A stretch of 6,621 nucleotides of DNA from JBBRLA01 sp038231615 (GCA_038231615.1 JBBRLA010000494.1:1-6621); one strand, 5' to 3'. Positions 1 to 5,549 are shown, counted from the first letter of the stretch. Translations and numbers: made by a program. The notes: generated by a model from the sequence alone, not told the origin.

Positions 1-315
1 CGCAAATACGCCTCACTGCTGGACAAATCTGCTGAGGTCGCTATTCTCCGGATAACTAGGAATGAGTTTTTAGTAATTTATATTACTAAAAAAGTAGATG
101 GCCCGATCGGGCTTATTCCCACGCAGAAATGGGGGCACGGGCCCGCGTTGCCGATCGGGACTGGCAGAGGAGCGAAACTGCGGGGCTTTTCGTTGCTGGC
201 CGGTTCCAGGTTCCGGTGCATGGCGGGGCGCGAGATGGAGTTTGAACTGAGCCTGAAAACCGGACGTGACCCGGATTTTCCCGCTACACGCCCTGGGTTT
301 CCGCCCCCCAGATGA
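1..315 (+). CDS. Partial open frame, possible C-terminal remnant of a Phd/StbD-like antitoxin
   Basis: Frame 1 is open from the window edge to a TGA at 313-315, with no start inside the window. Its first ~30 residues (RKYASLLDKSAEVAILRITR, then NEFLVIYITKK) have the shape of the C-terminal half of Phd/YefM/StbD antitoxins: an amphipathic 'LLD' helix followed by an 'ITRN...V.Y' strand, which in that family fold into the DNA-binding dimer that represses a toxin-antitoxin operon. After about residue 32 the translation loses protein character and runs into the 3' end of queE on the other strand, so the natural C-terminus is probably lost or decayed. No toxin gene follows. The resemblance is by eye only, over a short stretch. 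It could equally be chance coding in an intergenic region. Confidence 0.25.
   Translation, partial: RKYASLLDKSAEVAILRITRNEFLVIYITKKVDGPIGLIPTQKWGHGPALPIGTGRGAKLRGFSLLAGSRFRCMAGREMEFELSLKTGRDPDFPATRPGFPPPR
67..92. repeat. AT-rich perfect palindrome, 11-bp arms with 4-nt loop
   Basis: The left arm TTTTTAGTAAT (67-77) and the right arm ATTACTAAAAA (82-92) are exact reverse complements around the loop TTAT. The element is entirely AT-rich apart from one G/C pair, in DNA that is otherwise strongly GC-rich. It could be a regulatory-protein operator, part of a bidirectional transcription stop, or a recombination target. Read as 11-6-11 around TTTATA it has the inner TAA/TTA layout of Xer dif-type sites, but the outer arms do not match dif well. 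Confidence 0.6.
101..159. repeat. Two CCGATCGG palindromes flanking a CGGGCCCG palindrome
   Basis: GCCCGATCGGGC, a perfect 12-bp palindrome, lies at 101-112. CCGATCGGG recurs at 151-159 as a direct repeat 48 bp away, and CGGGCCCG (138-145) lies between them. The cluster sits downstream of the queE operon and outside any confident gene. It may be a protein-binding array or simply folded intergenic RNA. No function is assigned. Confidence 0.45.
256..279 (-). terminator. Probable intrinsic terminator of the helicase-queE operon
   Basis: Read on the minus strand just after the queE stop, AAAATCCGG pairs with CCGGTTTT across a short loop (one bulged base). This gives a GC-core hairpin ending in four T residues, starting five bases beyond the stop codon. 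The T tract is short and partly belongs to the stem, so termination may be incomplete. Position and orientation are right for ending the minus-strand operon. Confidence 0.5.
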
Positions 316-940
316 ACTTGTGCATTTGAAGCTGGAACCGCGCCGAAAGGCCGTCCGCTAGCATCCAGGCCACCACCTCCCGGGCTGCCAGCTTGCCGAA
401 AACCGTCGAGAGCAGCACCGCCCCGCAGCGCTCGGACAGGTGGTGCTGGTGCATGGTGGCGCGGGCCCATTCGTAATCGGCGCGGTCGCCCAGCACGAAC
501 TTGATCTCGTCCCGCGGCGTCAACAGGGGGATGTTGTCCCAGCGATTGCGGTGCGACTCGCCGGAGGACGGGGCCTTCAGGTCGACGATGCGGTGCACCC
601 GCGGGTCCACTAGGCCGATGTCCCGCTCCCCGGAGGTCTCCAGCAGCACCGTGCGCCCGGCGTCGCACAGCTCGCGCAGAAGGGGCACCGCCCCGGGCTG
701 GAGCAGCGGCTCGCCCCCGGTCAGCTCGACCAGCTCCGTGGGGTGCGAGAGCGCCTGCTTCAGCACCTGCGCCCGGGGCAGGCGCTGCCCCCCGTGGAAC
801 GCCTGCGGGGTGTCGCAGTAGGTGCAGCGCAGGTTGCAGCCGGTCAGCCGCACGAAGGTGCAGGGGCGGCCGGCGAAGGTCGACTCCCCCTGGATCGACG
901 GGTAGATCTCGTGAACGACGAGGGTGTCTTCCTTGGCCAT
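284..940 (-). CDS. queE: 7-carboxy-7-deazaguanine synthase QueE (radical SAM)
   Basis: A 218-residue cytoplasmic radical-SAM enzyme that, in its family, converts 6-carboxy-tetrahydropterin to 7-carboxy-7-deazaguanine, the step before preQ0 in queuosine synthesis. Visible signatures are SIQGES at residues 15-20, the iron-sulfur motif GCNLRCTYC with Cys35, Cys39 and Cys42 (CxxxCxxC), the SAM-contacting GGEP at 75-78, ETSGE at 101-105, and the QMHKFIW C-terminal motif at 205-211 typical of QueE. Length is normal. The ATG at 938-940 is chosen because it is preceded by AGGA at a good distance and leaves no overlap with the upstream helicase, whose TAG stop lies two bases before it. An ATG-equivalent start 20 codons earlier would sit inside the helicase gene. 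Translation is probably coupled to the helicase. No other queuosine genes are in the window. Identification is very secure. Confidence 0.95.
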   Translation of the reverse strand: MAKEDTLVVHEIYPSIQGESTFAGRPCTFVRLTGCNLRCTYCDTPQAFHGGQRLPRAQVLKQALSHPTELVELTGGEPLLQPGAVPLLRELCDAGRTVLLETSGERDIGLVDPRVHRIVDLKAPSSGESHRNRWDNIPLLTPRDEIKFVLGDRADYEWARATMHQHHLSERCGAVLLSTVFGKLAAREVVAWMLADGLSARFQLQMHKFIWGAETQGV

Positions 941-942
941 GG

Positions 943-3039
943 CTATCCTGTTTGCGGCAGGCTGTCGGCGCCCGCCGGCGTGGGGCACAGGCGCCGCCAC
1001 AGCCGGGCGACGTCCGCGAAGTCGGTCAGGCGCGGGCAGGTGGGGGGCAGGCCGGAAAGCACCCGCTCGCCATAGCCTCGCCGCCCCGCCCGCCGGTCCA
1101 GAAGCGCCACGATGCCGCGGTCCCCCCGGTGACGAATCAGCCGCCCGAAGCCCTGTGCAAGCGCCACTGCCGCCCGGGGGACCTGGTAGCAGGCGAAGGG
1201 GTCTAGCCCGTCTTCTTCCAGCCGCTTGGCGCGGGCAATGAGCAGCGGATCGTCGGGCGGCAGGAAGGGCAGCTTGTCGATGACCACCAGGCGCAGGGCG
1301 TCGCCGATGACGTCCACCCCCTCCCAGAAGCTGGCGGTGGCGAAGAGCACCGCGCCGTTTTCCGCCCCCGCCGCGGCGAAGCGTTCGACCAGCAGGTGCT
1401 TGGGCGCCTCGCCCTGGATCAGCACCAGGTGGCGTTTTTGCAGGAAGGGCGCAAGTGCCTGGTGGGCCTGGCGCATGCGCTGGTGGCTGGTGAAGAGCAA
1501 AAAGGCGCGACCCTCCGTCAGGGCGATTAGTTCGGCGATGCGGGAAAGCGCCGCCCGCAGGAACCCCGGGTGCGCCGGTTCGGGCAGGTCGTCGGGAAGA
1601 TAGAGCATGGCCTGGCGCTGGTAATCGAAGGGCGAAGGCAGGCGCAGGGCCTCGGCTTCGGGCAGGCCGAGGCGCGTCCGGGCAAATTCGAAGTCGCCCC
1701 CGGGGGCCAGGGTGGCCGAGGTCATGATCACCGCCGGGCAGTCGGCGTACAGGCGTTCCCGCAGGGTACCGGCGATGTCGATGGGCGAGGCGCGCAGGAA
1801 GATCGCCCCCCGGCCCGGGATGCCGCTGTCCCGGGACTCCAGCCAGAAGACGTACTTGCCGCCGGGGCGCTGGGCGCCGTCCATGATCAGGGCCAGGTCG
1901 TCCCGCAGGGCCTGCGCCCGACGCAAAAGCTGCGCCGCGGTCTCGGCGTCGGATTCCGAGAGCATGCGTTGGGCCAGTTCCAGATCGGTGTCCAGGGACA
2001 GGGCGGCCTGCGCCGGGTCGCCCTCCAGGTGTTCGCCCAGAAGGCCGATGCGGGTGGCGTCGGATTTTTGCCCTGAAAGGGCGCGGCGGCGAATGGCGGT
2101 GAACAGGCGCTCGACCTGCCTTTCGATGTGCATCGCCGGGCCCTCGGCCTCCCGTCCCAGCTCGCCCTCGGCGATGGCCCGACGCAGGTCGCGCAGAAGG
2201 GCGTGGATGCGCGGGGTGCTGACGGTGACGCCGAAGTATTCGGTGGCCACGTCCTCCAGGCTGTGGGCCTCGTCGCAGATAAGCGCGTCGTAGGGGGGCA
2301 AAAGGCGCGCGTCGGGGAAGATGGCCCGCACCGCCAGGTCGGCGCAGAGCAGGTGGTGGTTGACGACGATCAGCTCGGCCTTCAGCGCGGCGCGGCGGGC
2401 CCGGGTGACGAAGCAGCGCTCGAAGTAGGCGCAGCGCCCGCCCAGGCGGGTCTCGCTGGTGGCGGAGACCTCCAGCCAGTCGGCGGAGTCGTCGCCCAGG
2501 CCGGACAGCTCGGCGCGGTCGCCGGTCTCGGTGCGCTCGCGCCAGGCGGAAATGGTGGCGAAGGTCCGGGCCGCATGTCCCCGCTCATGGGCCGGTCGGC
2601 GTTCGGCGGCGCGGGGGAAGGGGAACAGGTCGGGGTCGTCCTCCAGCAAGGGCAGGGAGCGCTGCCGCCGGGTCTGTTCGGCTTCCTCGAAGCGGCGCTG
2701 GCACAGGTAGTTGGCGATGCCCTTCAGGCGCACGGCGGTGAACGGGACCGGCAGGCAGGCCCGCAAGAGCGGCAGGTCCTTGTGGAAAAGCTGATCCTGC
2801 AGGTGCCGGGTGCCGGTGGACACCACCACCCTGCCGCCGGAGAGCAACGCCGGCACCAGATAGGCCAGGGTCTTGCCGGTGCCGGTGCCCGCCTCGCACA
2901 GGAGCGGCCGGCGTTCTTGCAGGGCCCGCTCGATGTGCTCGGCCATCTGGACCTGCGGCGCCCTCGCCTCGTAATCCGGGATCAGCCGAGACAAAAGGCC
3001 TCCCTCGCCCAGGATCGCCGCGGGGGTGAGCTTCAGCAT
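943..3039 (-). CDS. DinG/YoaA-type ATP-dependent DNA helicase (XPD-like superfamily 2)
   Basis: A 698-residue superfamily 2 helicase of the XPD/DinG group, enzymes that unwind DNA 5' to 3' and help repair damaged or stalled replication and R-loops. In order: Walker A EAGTGTGKT at 49-57 (Lys56), an iron-sulfur domain region from about 113 to 232, the DEAH box at 256-259, SATLA at 441-445, WEGVD at 572-576, and QGFGRLIR (arginine-finger motif VI) at 629-636. There is no DnaQ-type exonuclease domain before Walker A, so it is closer to YoaA or E. coli DinG than to the Gram-positive exonuclease fusion. Cys113, Cys203 and Cys209 match iron-sulfur ligands, but the expected remaining cysteine position is Arg198. 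The ATG at 3037-3039 is preferred over a TTG 14 codons upstream (3079-3081), since homology-like sequence begins at LKLTPAA; the ribosome site is weak in both cases. It is first gene of an operon with queE. Confidence 0.92.
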   Translation of the reverse strand: MLKLTPAAILGEGGLLSRLIPDYEARAPQVQMAEHIERALQERRPLLCEAGTGTGKTLAYLVPALLSGGRVVVSTGTRHLQDQLFHKDLPLLRACLPVPFTAVRLKGIANYLCQRRFEEAEQTRRQRSLPLLEDDPDLFPFPRAAERRPAHERGHAARTFATISAWRERTETGDRAELSGLGDDSADWLEVSATSETRLGGRCAYFERCFVTRARRAALKAELIVVNHHLLCADLAVRAIFPDARLLPPYDALICDEAHSLEDVATEYFGVTVSTPRIHALLRDLRRAIAEGELGREAEGPAMHIERQVERLFTAIRRRALSGQKSDATRIGLLGEHLEGDPAQAALSLDTDLELAQRMLSESDAETAAQLLRRAQALRDDLALIMDGAQRPGGKYVFWLESRDSGIPGRGAIFLRASPIDIAGTLRERLYADCPAVIMTSATLAPGGDFEFARTRLGLPEAEALRLPSPFDYQRQAMLYLPDDLPEPAHPGFLRAALSRIAELIALTEGRAFLLFTSHQRMRQAHQALAPFLQKRHLVLIQGEAPKHLLVERFAAAGAENGAVLFATASFWEGVDVIGDALRLVVIDKLPFLPPDDPLLIARAKRLEEDGLDPFACYQVPRAAVALAQGFGRLIRHRGDRGIVALLDRRAGRRGYGERVLSGLPPTCPRLTDFADVARLWRRLCPTPAGADSLPQTG

Positions 3040-3167
3040 GGGCGGAAAGGCTAGCAAAAAAGCCGGGCGGGTGCCGGTCAAAATAGAATCCAGAAAACCA
3101 GGCCGAAAGGTTGCCGGCTTTAGTTTTGACCCTGGTGTCCCGCACCCTCGGGCGCTAGAGTCCAGGG
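3040..3167. promoter_or_regulatory. Divergent intergenic region with inverted TTTTGACC boxes
   Basis: This gap separates the leftward helicase-queE operon from the rightward Fe-S gene. GGTCAAAA (3076-3083) and TTTTGACC (3124-3131) form an exact 8-bp inverted repeat, so each direction carries a TTGACC that resembles a sigma-70 -35 box. A second pair, AAAGCCGG (3059-3066) and CCGGCTTT (3114-3121), is also inverted. Possible -10 boxes around GCTAGA (3154-3159, plus) and GCTAGC (minus, near 3050-3055) lie 20-22 bp from the TTGACC elements, longer than the ideal 17, so the promoters are suggestive only. The symmetry could also be a regulator's binding sites. Confidence 0.35.
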
Positions 3168-3809
3168 ATGAGCGAACAAGCTGAAGAGTACCGCGGCCAG
3201 CGCACCGTGATCCGGTTCAATGGCGCAAAGTGCATCCACTCCCGCAACTGCGTCCTTGGCCGGCCCGACGTGTTCGTCCCCAACGCCCCCGGCCAATGGA
3301 TTCACCCCGACAGCGCCAGTTCCGAGGAGATCGCCGCCCTGGCCCTGTCCTGCCCCTCGGGGGCCATCACCTACGAGCGCCTCGACGGCGGCCCACAGGA
3401 GACCGCCCCCGCGGTCAACGTCGTCCGCATACGCGAGAACGGCCCCCTGGCCGTGCATGCCGACCTGGAAATTGACGGGCATCCGGCGTGCTTTCGCGCC
3501 ACCCTGTGCCGCTGCGGCGCCTCGAACATCAAGCCCTTTTGCGATGGCCGCCACACCGCCGCCGGCTTCATCGCCACCGGCGAGCCGTCAGCGCAGGAGT
3601 CGGCCCCACTGGAGAAGCGCGGCGGCAAGCTCAAGGTCCAGGCCCGGCAAAACGGCCCCCTCATCCTGACCGGCAGCATCGAGATCTGCACCGGCACCGG
3701 CCACACCGTCACCCGCACGCAGAAGGTCGCCCTGTGCCGCTGCGGGGCCTCGAACAATAAGCCCTTCTGCGACGGCACCCACAGCAGGATCGGCTTCACC
3801 GCGCCCTGA
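3168..3809 (+). CDS. Three-cluster iron-sulfur protein: Fer4_19-like domain plus two CDGSH domains
   Basis: A 213-residue soluble protein with no signal peptide or membrane segment. The N-terminal ~75 residues match the divergent mono-cluster ferredoxin domain (Fer4_19), with Cys22, Cys28 and Cys62 in the CIHSRNC and SCPSGAI contexts. Two CDGSH domains follow: Cys114, Cys116, Cys125, His129 and Cys190, Cys192, Cys201, His205, each of the form CxCxxSxxxPxCDGxH, the 3-Cys/1-His ligand set that holds a redox-active 2Fe-2S cluster in mitoNEET-like proteins. Each CDGSH domain is preceded by a related 'NGPL' segment, so the pair looks like an internal duplication. The first has CDGRH, with Arg where Ser, Ala or Thr is usual. 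The likely role is electron or cluster transfer, but substrate and partner are unknown. An in-frame TAG at 3156-3158 fixes the start at or after 3168; the ribosome site (TAGAG about 7 bases upstream) is weak. It is transcribed alone. Confidence 0.9.
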   Translation: MSEQAEEYRGQRTVIRFNGAKCIHSRNCVLGRPDVFVPNAPGQWIHPDSASSEEIAALALSCPSGAITYERLDGGPQETAPAVNVVRIRENGPLAVHADLEIDGHPACFRATLCRCGASNIKPFCDGRHTAAGFIATGEPSAQESAPLEKRGGKLKVQARQNGPLILTGSIEICTGTGHTVTRTQKVALCRCGASNNKPFCDGTHSRIGFTAP

Positions 3810-3857
3810 CCCGGCAAAAGACCGCGATCCGGCGGCCCGAAAAGCCCACCGATGGTC

Positions 3858-4175
3858 TTAGCCTTCTTCGTCCCCCTCGTCCTTCTTCCGCCGGCCGCGC
3901 AGTTCGGGCACCAGCCACTGCTTGCACGCCTCGTCGTGGGGAGCGCGATCCATCTGCCACAGGACCACCGGGGTCTCTGGGCGCAGGGCCCCCTCTTTGG
4001 TGGTCATCACGATCCGCCGGCCGCGTGTGGTACATCGCCAACCTACACGGCGGTACTCCTCGGCAACCTTGATCGCCTGAGCAGTACTCTCCGCTATGAC
4101 GCGGTAGGTATGGACCACCGACTTCAAGGAATGCCTCGCCAGAGGGACATATCCATCGCGTTCAACCTTGATCAT
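3858..4175 (-). CDS. Hypothetical 105-residue protein with charged tail
   Basis: I do not recognise this protein. The 105-residue translation looks real: a folded-looking N-terminal part with VHTYRVIAES, then a helix (TAQAIKVAEEYRRVGW), a basic strand pair (RCTTRGRRIVMTTKE), a tryptophan- and proline-containing segment, and a terminal run of basic then acidic residues (RGRRKKDEGDEEG). The alpha-beta pattern with alternating positive residues could suit nucleic-acid or ribosome contact, but that is only inference. The ATG at 4173-4175 is preferred over a longer open frame reaching 4319, because the added N-terminus lacks protein character and would cover the promoter-like DNA. No Shine-Dalgarno is obvious. 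It converges with the Fe-S gene (48 bp gap) and diverges from trmH. The DNA around its 5' end is less GC-rich than its neighbours. Confidence 0.6.
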   Translation of the reverse strand: MIKVERDGYVPLARHSLKSVVHTYRVIAESTAQAIKVAEEYRRVGWRCTTRGRRIVMTTKEGALRPETPVVLWQMDRAPHDEACKQWLVPELRGRRKKDEGDEEG

Positions 4176-4205
4176 GGCGAAATTGGTACGATCATCGAGC
4201 AACGT

Positions 4206-4249
4206 ATTGTACCGCTGAAATCTGCAAAGAAAAGCACAAAGTTTACAAT
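4206..4249. promoter_or_regulatory. Candidate divergent promoters with two opposed TACAAT boxes
   Basis: TACAAT, one base from the -10 consensus, occurs on the plus strand at 4244-4249 pointing towards trmH, and on the minus strand at 4211-4206 pointing towards the hypothetical gene. Both lie in the AT-richest part of this gap. The -35 positions 17 bp away (TCTGCA for plus, CTTTTC for minus) are weak and overlap each other. AATCTGC is directly repeated at 4219-4225 and 4247-4253. Placement supports divergent transcription; activity is not shown. Confidence 0.4.
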
Positions 4250-4372
4250 CTGCGATCGACTCGCGCGCGGACCAGGCTACCCTGTGGGGTGGACCGAAGT
4301 CGGACCTTGAGGGGGCCAAAATGCGCTGCCTGCCCCTTTCCTGCTCGTTTTCTGGTAGAGGCTTGATTGCCC

Positions 4373-5254
4373 ATGAGCCACAAGGTCACTCAGAAGTTCC
4401 CCCTCCCCTCGTCCGGGACCTCCCTGCCCGAGCGTTATCTGGGTACTGAATGGCTGCCTCCGCCGCGACAGGACGAGGAGGAGGCCCTGTCCCTGGCCCG
4501 CCCCGAGGTGGTGGTCGAGGCGCTGGCCAGGGTGCTGGGACCGGAGCGGGTGGCCCGCCTGGACGCGGTGGCGTCGGCCCGGCTTTCGGGGGTGATCATC
4601 GTGCTGGAGAACCTTCACGACCCCCACAACGGCGGCGCGGCCCTGCGGAGCTGCGAGTCGATGGGCATCATGGAGGTCCACGTCATCGAGGGCAAGGAGC
4701 GCTTTCGCGTGTCGCGCAAAGTGACCCAGGGCTGTGACAAGTGGCTGGAGATCACCCGCCACCAGCGCCCTGAGACGTGCCTCTCGCTCCTGCGGCAGCG
4801 GGGTTTTCGCCTGTACGCGGCGGTCCCCGGGGCCGCAATGCCGCTTGAGGCCCTGGACCCGCTGCAGCCGGCGGCTTTTTTGGTAGGCAACGAACATGAG
4901 GGGCTTTCCGCGACGGCACGGGCGGCCTGCGACCGGGAGTTTGCCATCCCCCTGCATGGTTTTTCCCAGAGCGTGAACCTGTCGGTGGCCACGGCATTGA
5001 CCACCTATGTCCACACCAGCCGCCGCCGGCAGGCCCTGGGGCGGCCCTGCGACCTGGATGAGCCCTCGCTGATCGAGCTGCGCGCCCGCTACTACGCCCG
5101 GGACCTGCGCAACGCCGCCGGGATCGTCCGCCGGTTCTTGCAGAGCGCGACTACTCGTCCATTGCCCGAACTGGCGGACCTGGCGGAGCTGAGCGATCTG
5201 GCCGACCTGGCCCTTCTGGCAGAGCGGGCGGGCCTCCCAGATGGTGACGCTTGA
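4373..5254 (+). CDS. trmH: tRNA (guanosine(18)-2'-O)-methyltransferase TrmH (SpoU/SPOUT family) with extended tail
   Basis: A 293-residue SPOUT-fold methyltransferase. TrmH uses S-adenosylmethionine to methylate the 2'-O of G18 in the tRNA D-loop; it acts in the cytoplasm as a knotted dimer. Signatures are motif 1 LENLHDPHNGGAALRSCE at 78-95 with Asn86 and catalytic-type Arg92, SRKVTQGCDKWLEI at 114-127 (typical of TrmH rather than RlmB), motif 2 FLVGNEHEGLS at 169-179, and knot motif 3 IPLHGFSQSVNLSVATAL at 192-209. There is no RlmB-type N-terminal ribosomal-RNA domain, only a ~70-residue extension. Beyond about residue 258 a tail of LAD/LAE repeats is added that the family does not usually have. 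The ATG at 4373 is chosen, but AGAGG (4357-4361) is 11 bases away; the in-frame TTG at 4367 sits five bases from it and would add Met-Pro. The 3' end overlaps the minus-strand helix-turn-helix gene by 104 bp. Confidence 0.92.
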   Translation: MSHKVTQKFPLPSSGTSLPERYLGTEWLPPPRQDEEEALSLARPEVVVEALARVLGPERVARLDAVASARLSGVIIVLENLHDPHNGGAALRSCESMGIMEVHVIEGKERFRVSRKVTQGCDKWLEITRHQRPETCLSLLRQRGFRLYAAVPGAAMPLEALDPLQPAAFLVGNEHEGLSATARAACDREFAIPLHGFSQSVNLSVATALTTYVHTSRRRQALGRPCDLDEPSLIELRARYYARDLRNAAGIVRRFLQSATTRPLPELADLAELSDLADLALLAERAGLPDGDA

Positions 5255-5504
5255 TCAGCTCGCGCAGGTGATAGCGGGTCAGCCCCGCGGCCTGTGCCGA
5301 GCGAGTGATGTTGGCCTGATGGCGCCGGAGCAACTCGCTGAGGTAGGCCCGCTCGAAGGCGTCCACCACCCGCTGCTTGGCCTCCTTGAAAGGCATCCCG
5401 GGTTCGATGAAGGGCAGGGTGATGAGCAGGCCGCTCTCGTCGCCGAAGCAGGCAGTCGCTGAGGGGGGAAATGAATGGGTCAGATCGTCGCTGAAAGTAG
5501 GCAC
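5151..5504 (-). CDS. Stand-alone Fis/NtrC-type helix-turn-helix (HTH_8) protein
   Basis: A 117-residue protein. Residues 37-89 (MPFKEAKQRVVDAFERAYLS through the helix-turn-helix NITRSAQAAGLTRYHLRELI to KRHHL) match the C-terminal DNA-binding domain of sigma-54-dependent activators of the NtrC class. No receiver, FHA or AAA+ ATPase domain precedes it, and the DNA upstream encodes an unrelated membrane protein, so this is either a freed DNA-binding module or a degraded regulator. Third-position G/C is high through the helix-turn-helix but falls in the 28-residue Pro/Gly-rich tail, which lies opposite trmH; the tail is probably not functional. The start is uncertain: GTG at 5502-5504 has no clear ribosome site, ATG at 5396 would give just the domain, and a frameshifted N-terminus from a TTG at 5562 is possible. 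It probably forms part of the minus-strand series with the rhomboid-like gene (45 bp upstream). Confidence 0.65.
   Translation of the reverse strand: MPTFSDDLTHSFPPSATACFGDESGLLITLPFIEPGMPFKEAKQRVVDAFERAYLSELLRRHQANITRSAQAAGLTRYHLRELIKRHHLGGPPALPEGPGRPDRSAPPGPPVRAMDE
5171..5224 (+). repeat. Six-unit 9-nt tandem repeat within the trmH tail
   Basis: Units in order are CTGGCGGAC, CTGGCGGAG, CTGAGCGAT, CTGGCCGAC, CTGGCCCTT and CTGGCAGAG. They are in frame with trmH and encode the tripeptides LAD, LAE, LSD, LAD, LAL, LAE, with likely helical propensity. On the other strand the same DNA is read as the Pro/Gly-rich tail of the helix-turn-helix protein. The array looks like a coding minisatellite made by slippage followed by point changes. 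Confidence 0.8.
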
Positions 5505-5549
5505 GGGCCGGATGGTAGTACGGAGCGCGGCCGGTGCGAAGAATTCGGA

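Noticed and set aside
66..93. Chromosomal dif site
   Set aside because: The 11-6-11 layout and the TAA/TTA inner bases fit, but only about half of each arm matches the known dif sequence, so it is mentioned only as an alternative for the palindrome.
190..222. GGTTCC repeats resembling a tRNA T-arm
   Set aside because: Lacks the GGTTCGA core, and no acceptor stem, D-arm or anticodon arm can be folded around it.
78..668. 196-residue minus-strand open frame overlapping queE
   Set aside because: It is out of frame with the certain queE gene and reads as Arg/Pro/Gly-rich antisense-like sequence, with no domain; its open state is due to GC richness.
284..1000. Longer QueE start 20 codons upstream
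   Set aside because: The added residues overlap the helicase reading frame and carry no QueE-like sequence, whereas the ATG at 938-940 has a good ribosome site.
2128..3054. 308-residue plus-strand open frame opposite the helicase
   Set aside because: Gly/Ala/Val/Gln-rich mirror of a gene with clear helicase motifs on the minus strand; no start context and no domain.
3818..3859. AAGACC/GGTCTT inverted repeat between the convergent Fe-S and hypothetical genes
   Set aside because: Only six base pairs with a 30-nt loop and no clean T tract; too weak to call a terminator.
3852..4310. 152-residue plus-strand open frame opposite the small hypothetical gene
   Set aside because: A hydrophobic start (MVLAFFVPLVLLPP) resembles a signal peptide, but the rest is Pro/Gly/His-rich and irregular, and it is antisense to the acidic/basic tail of the better minus-strand candidate.
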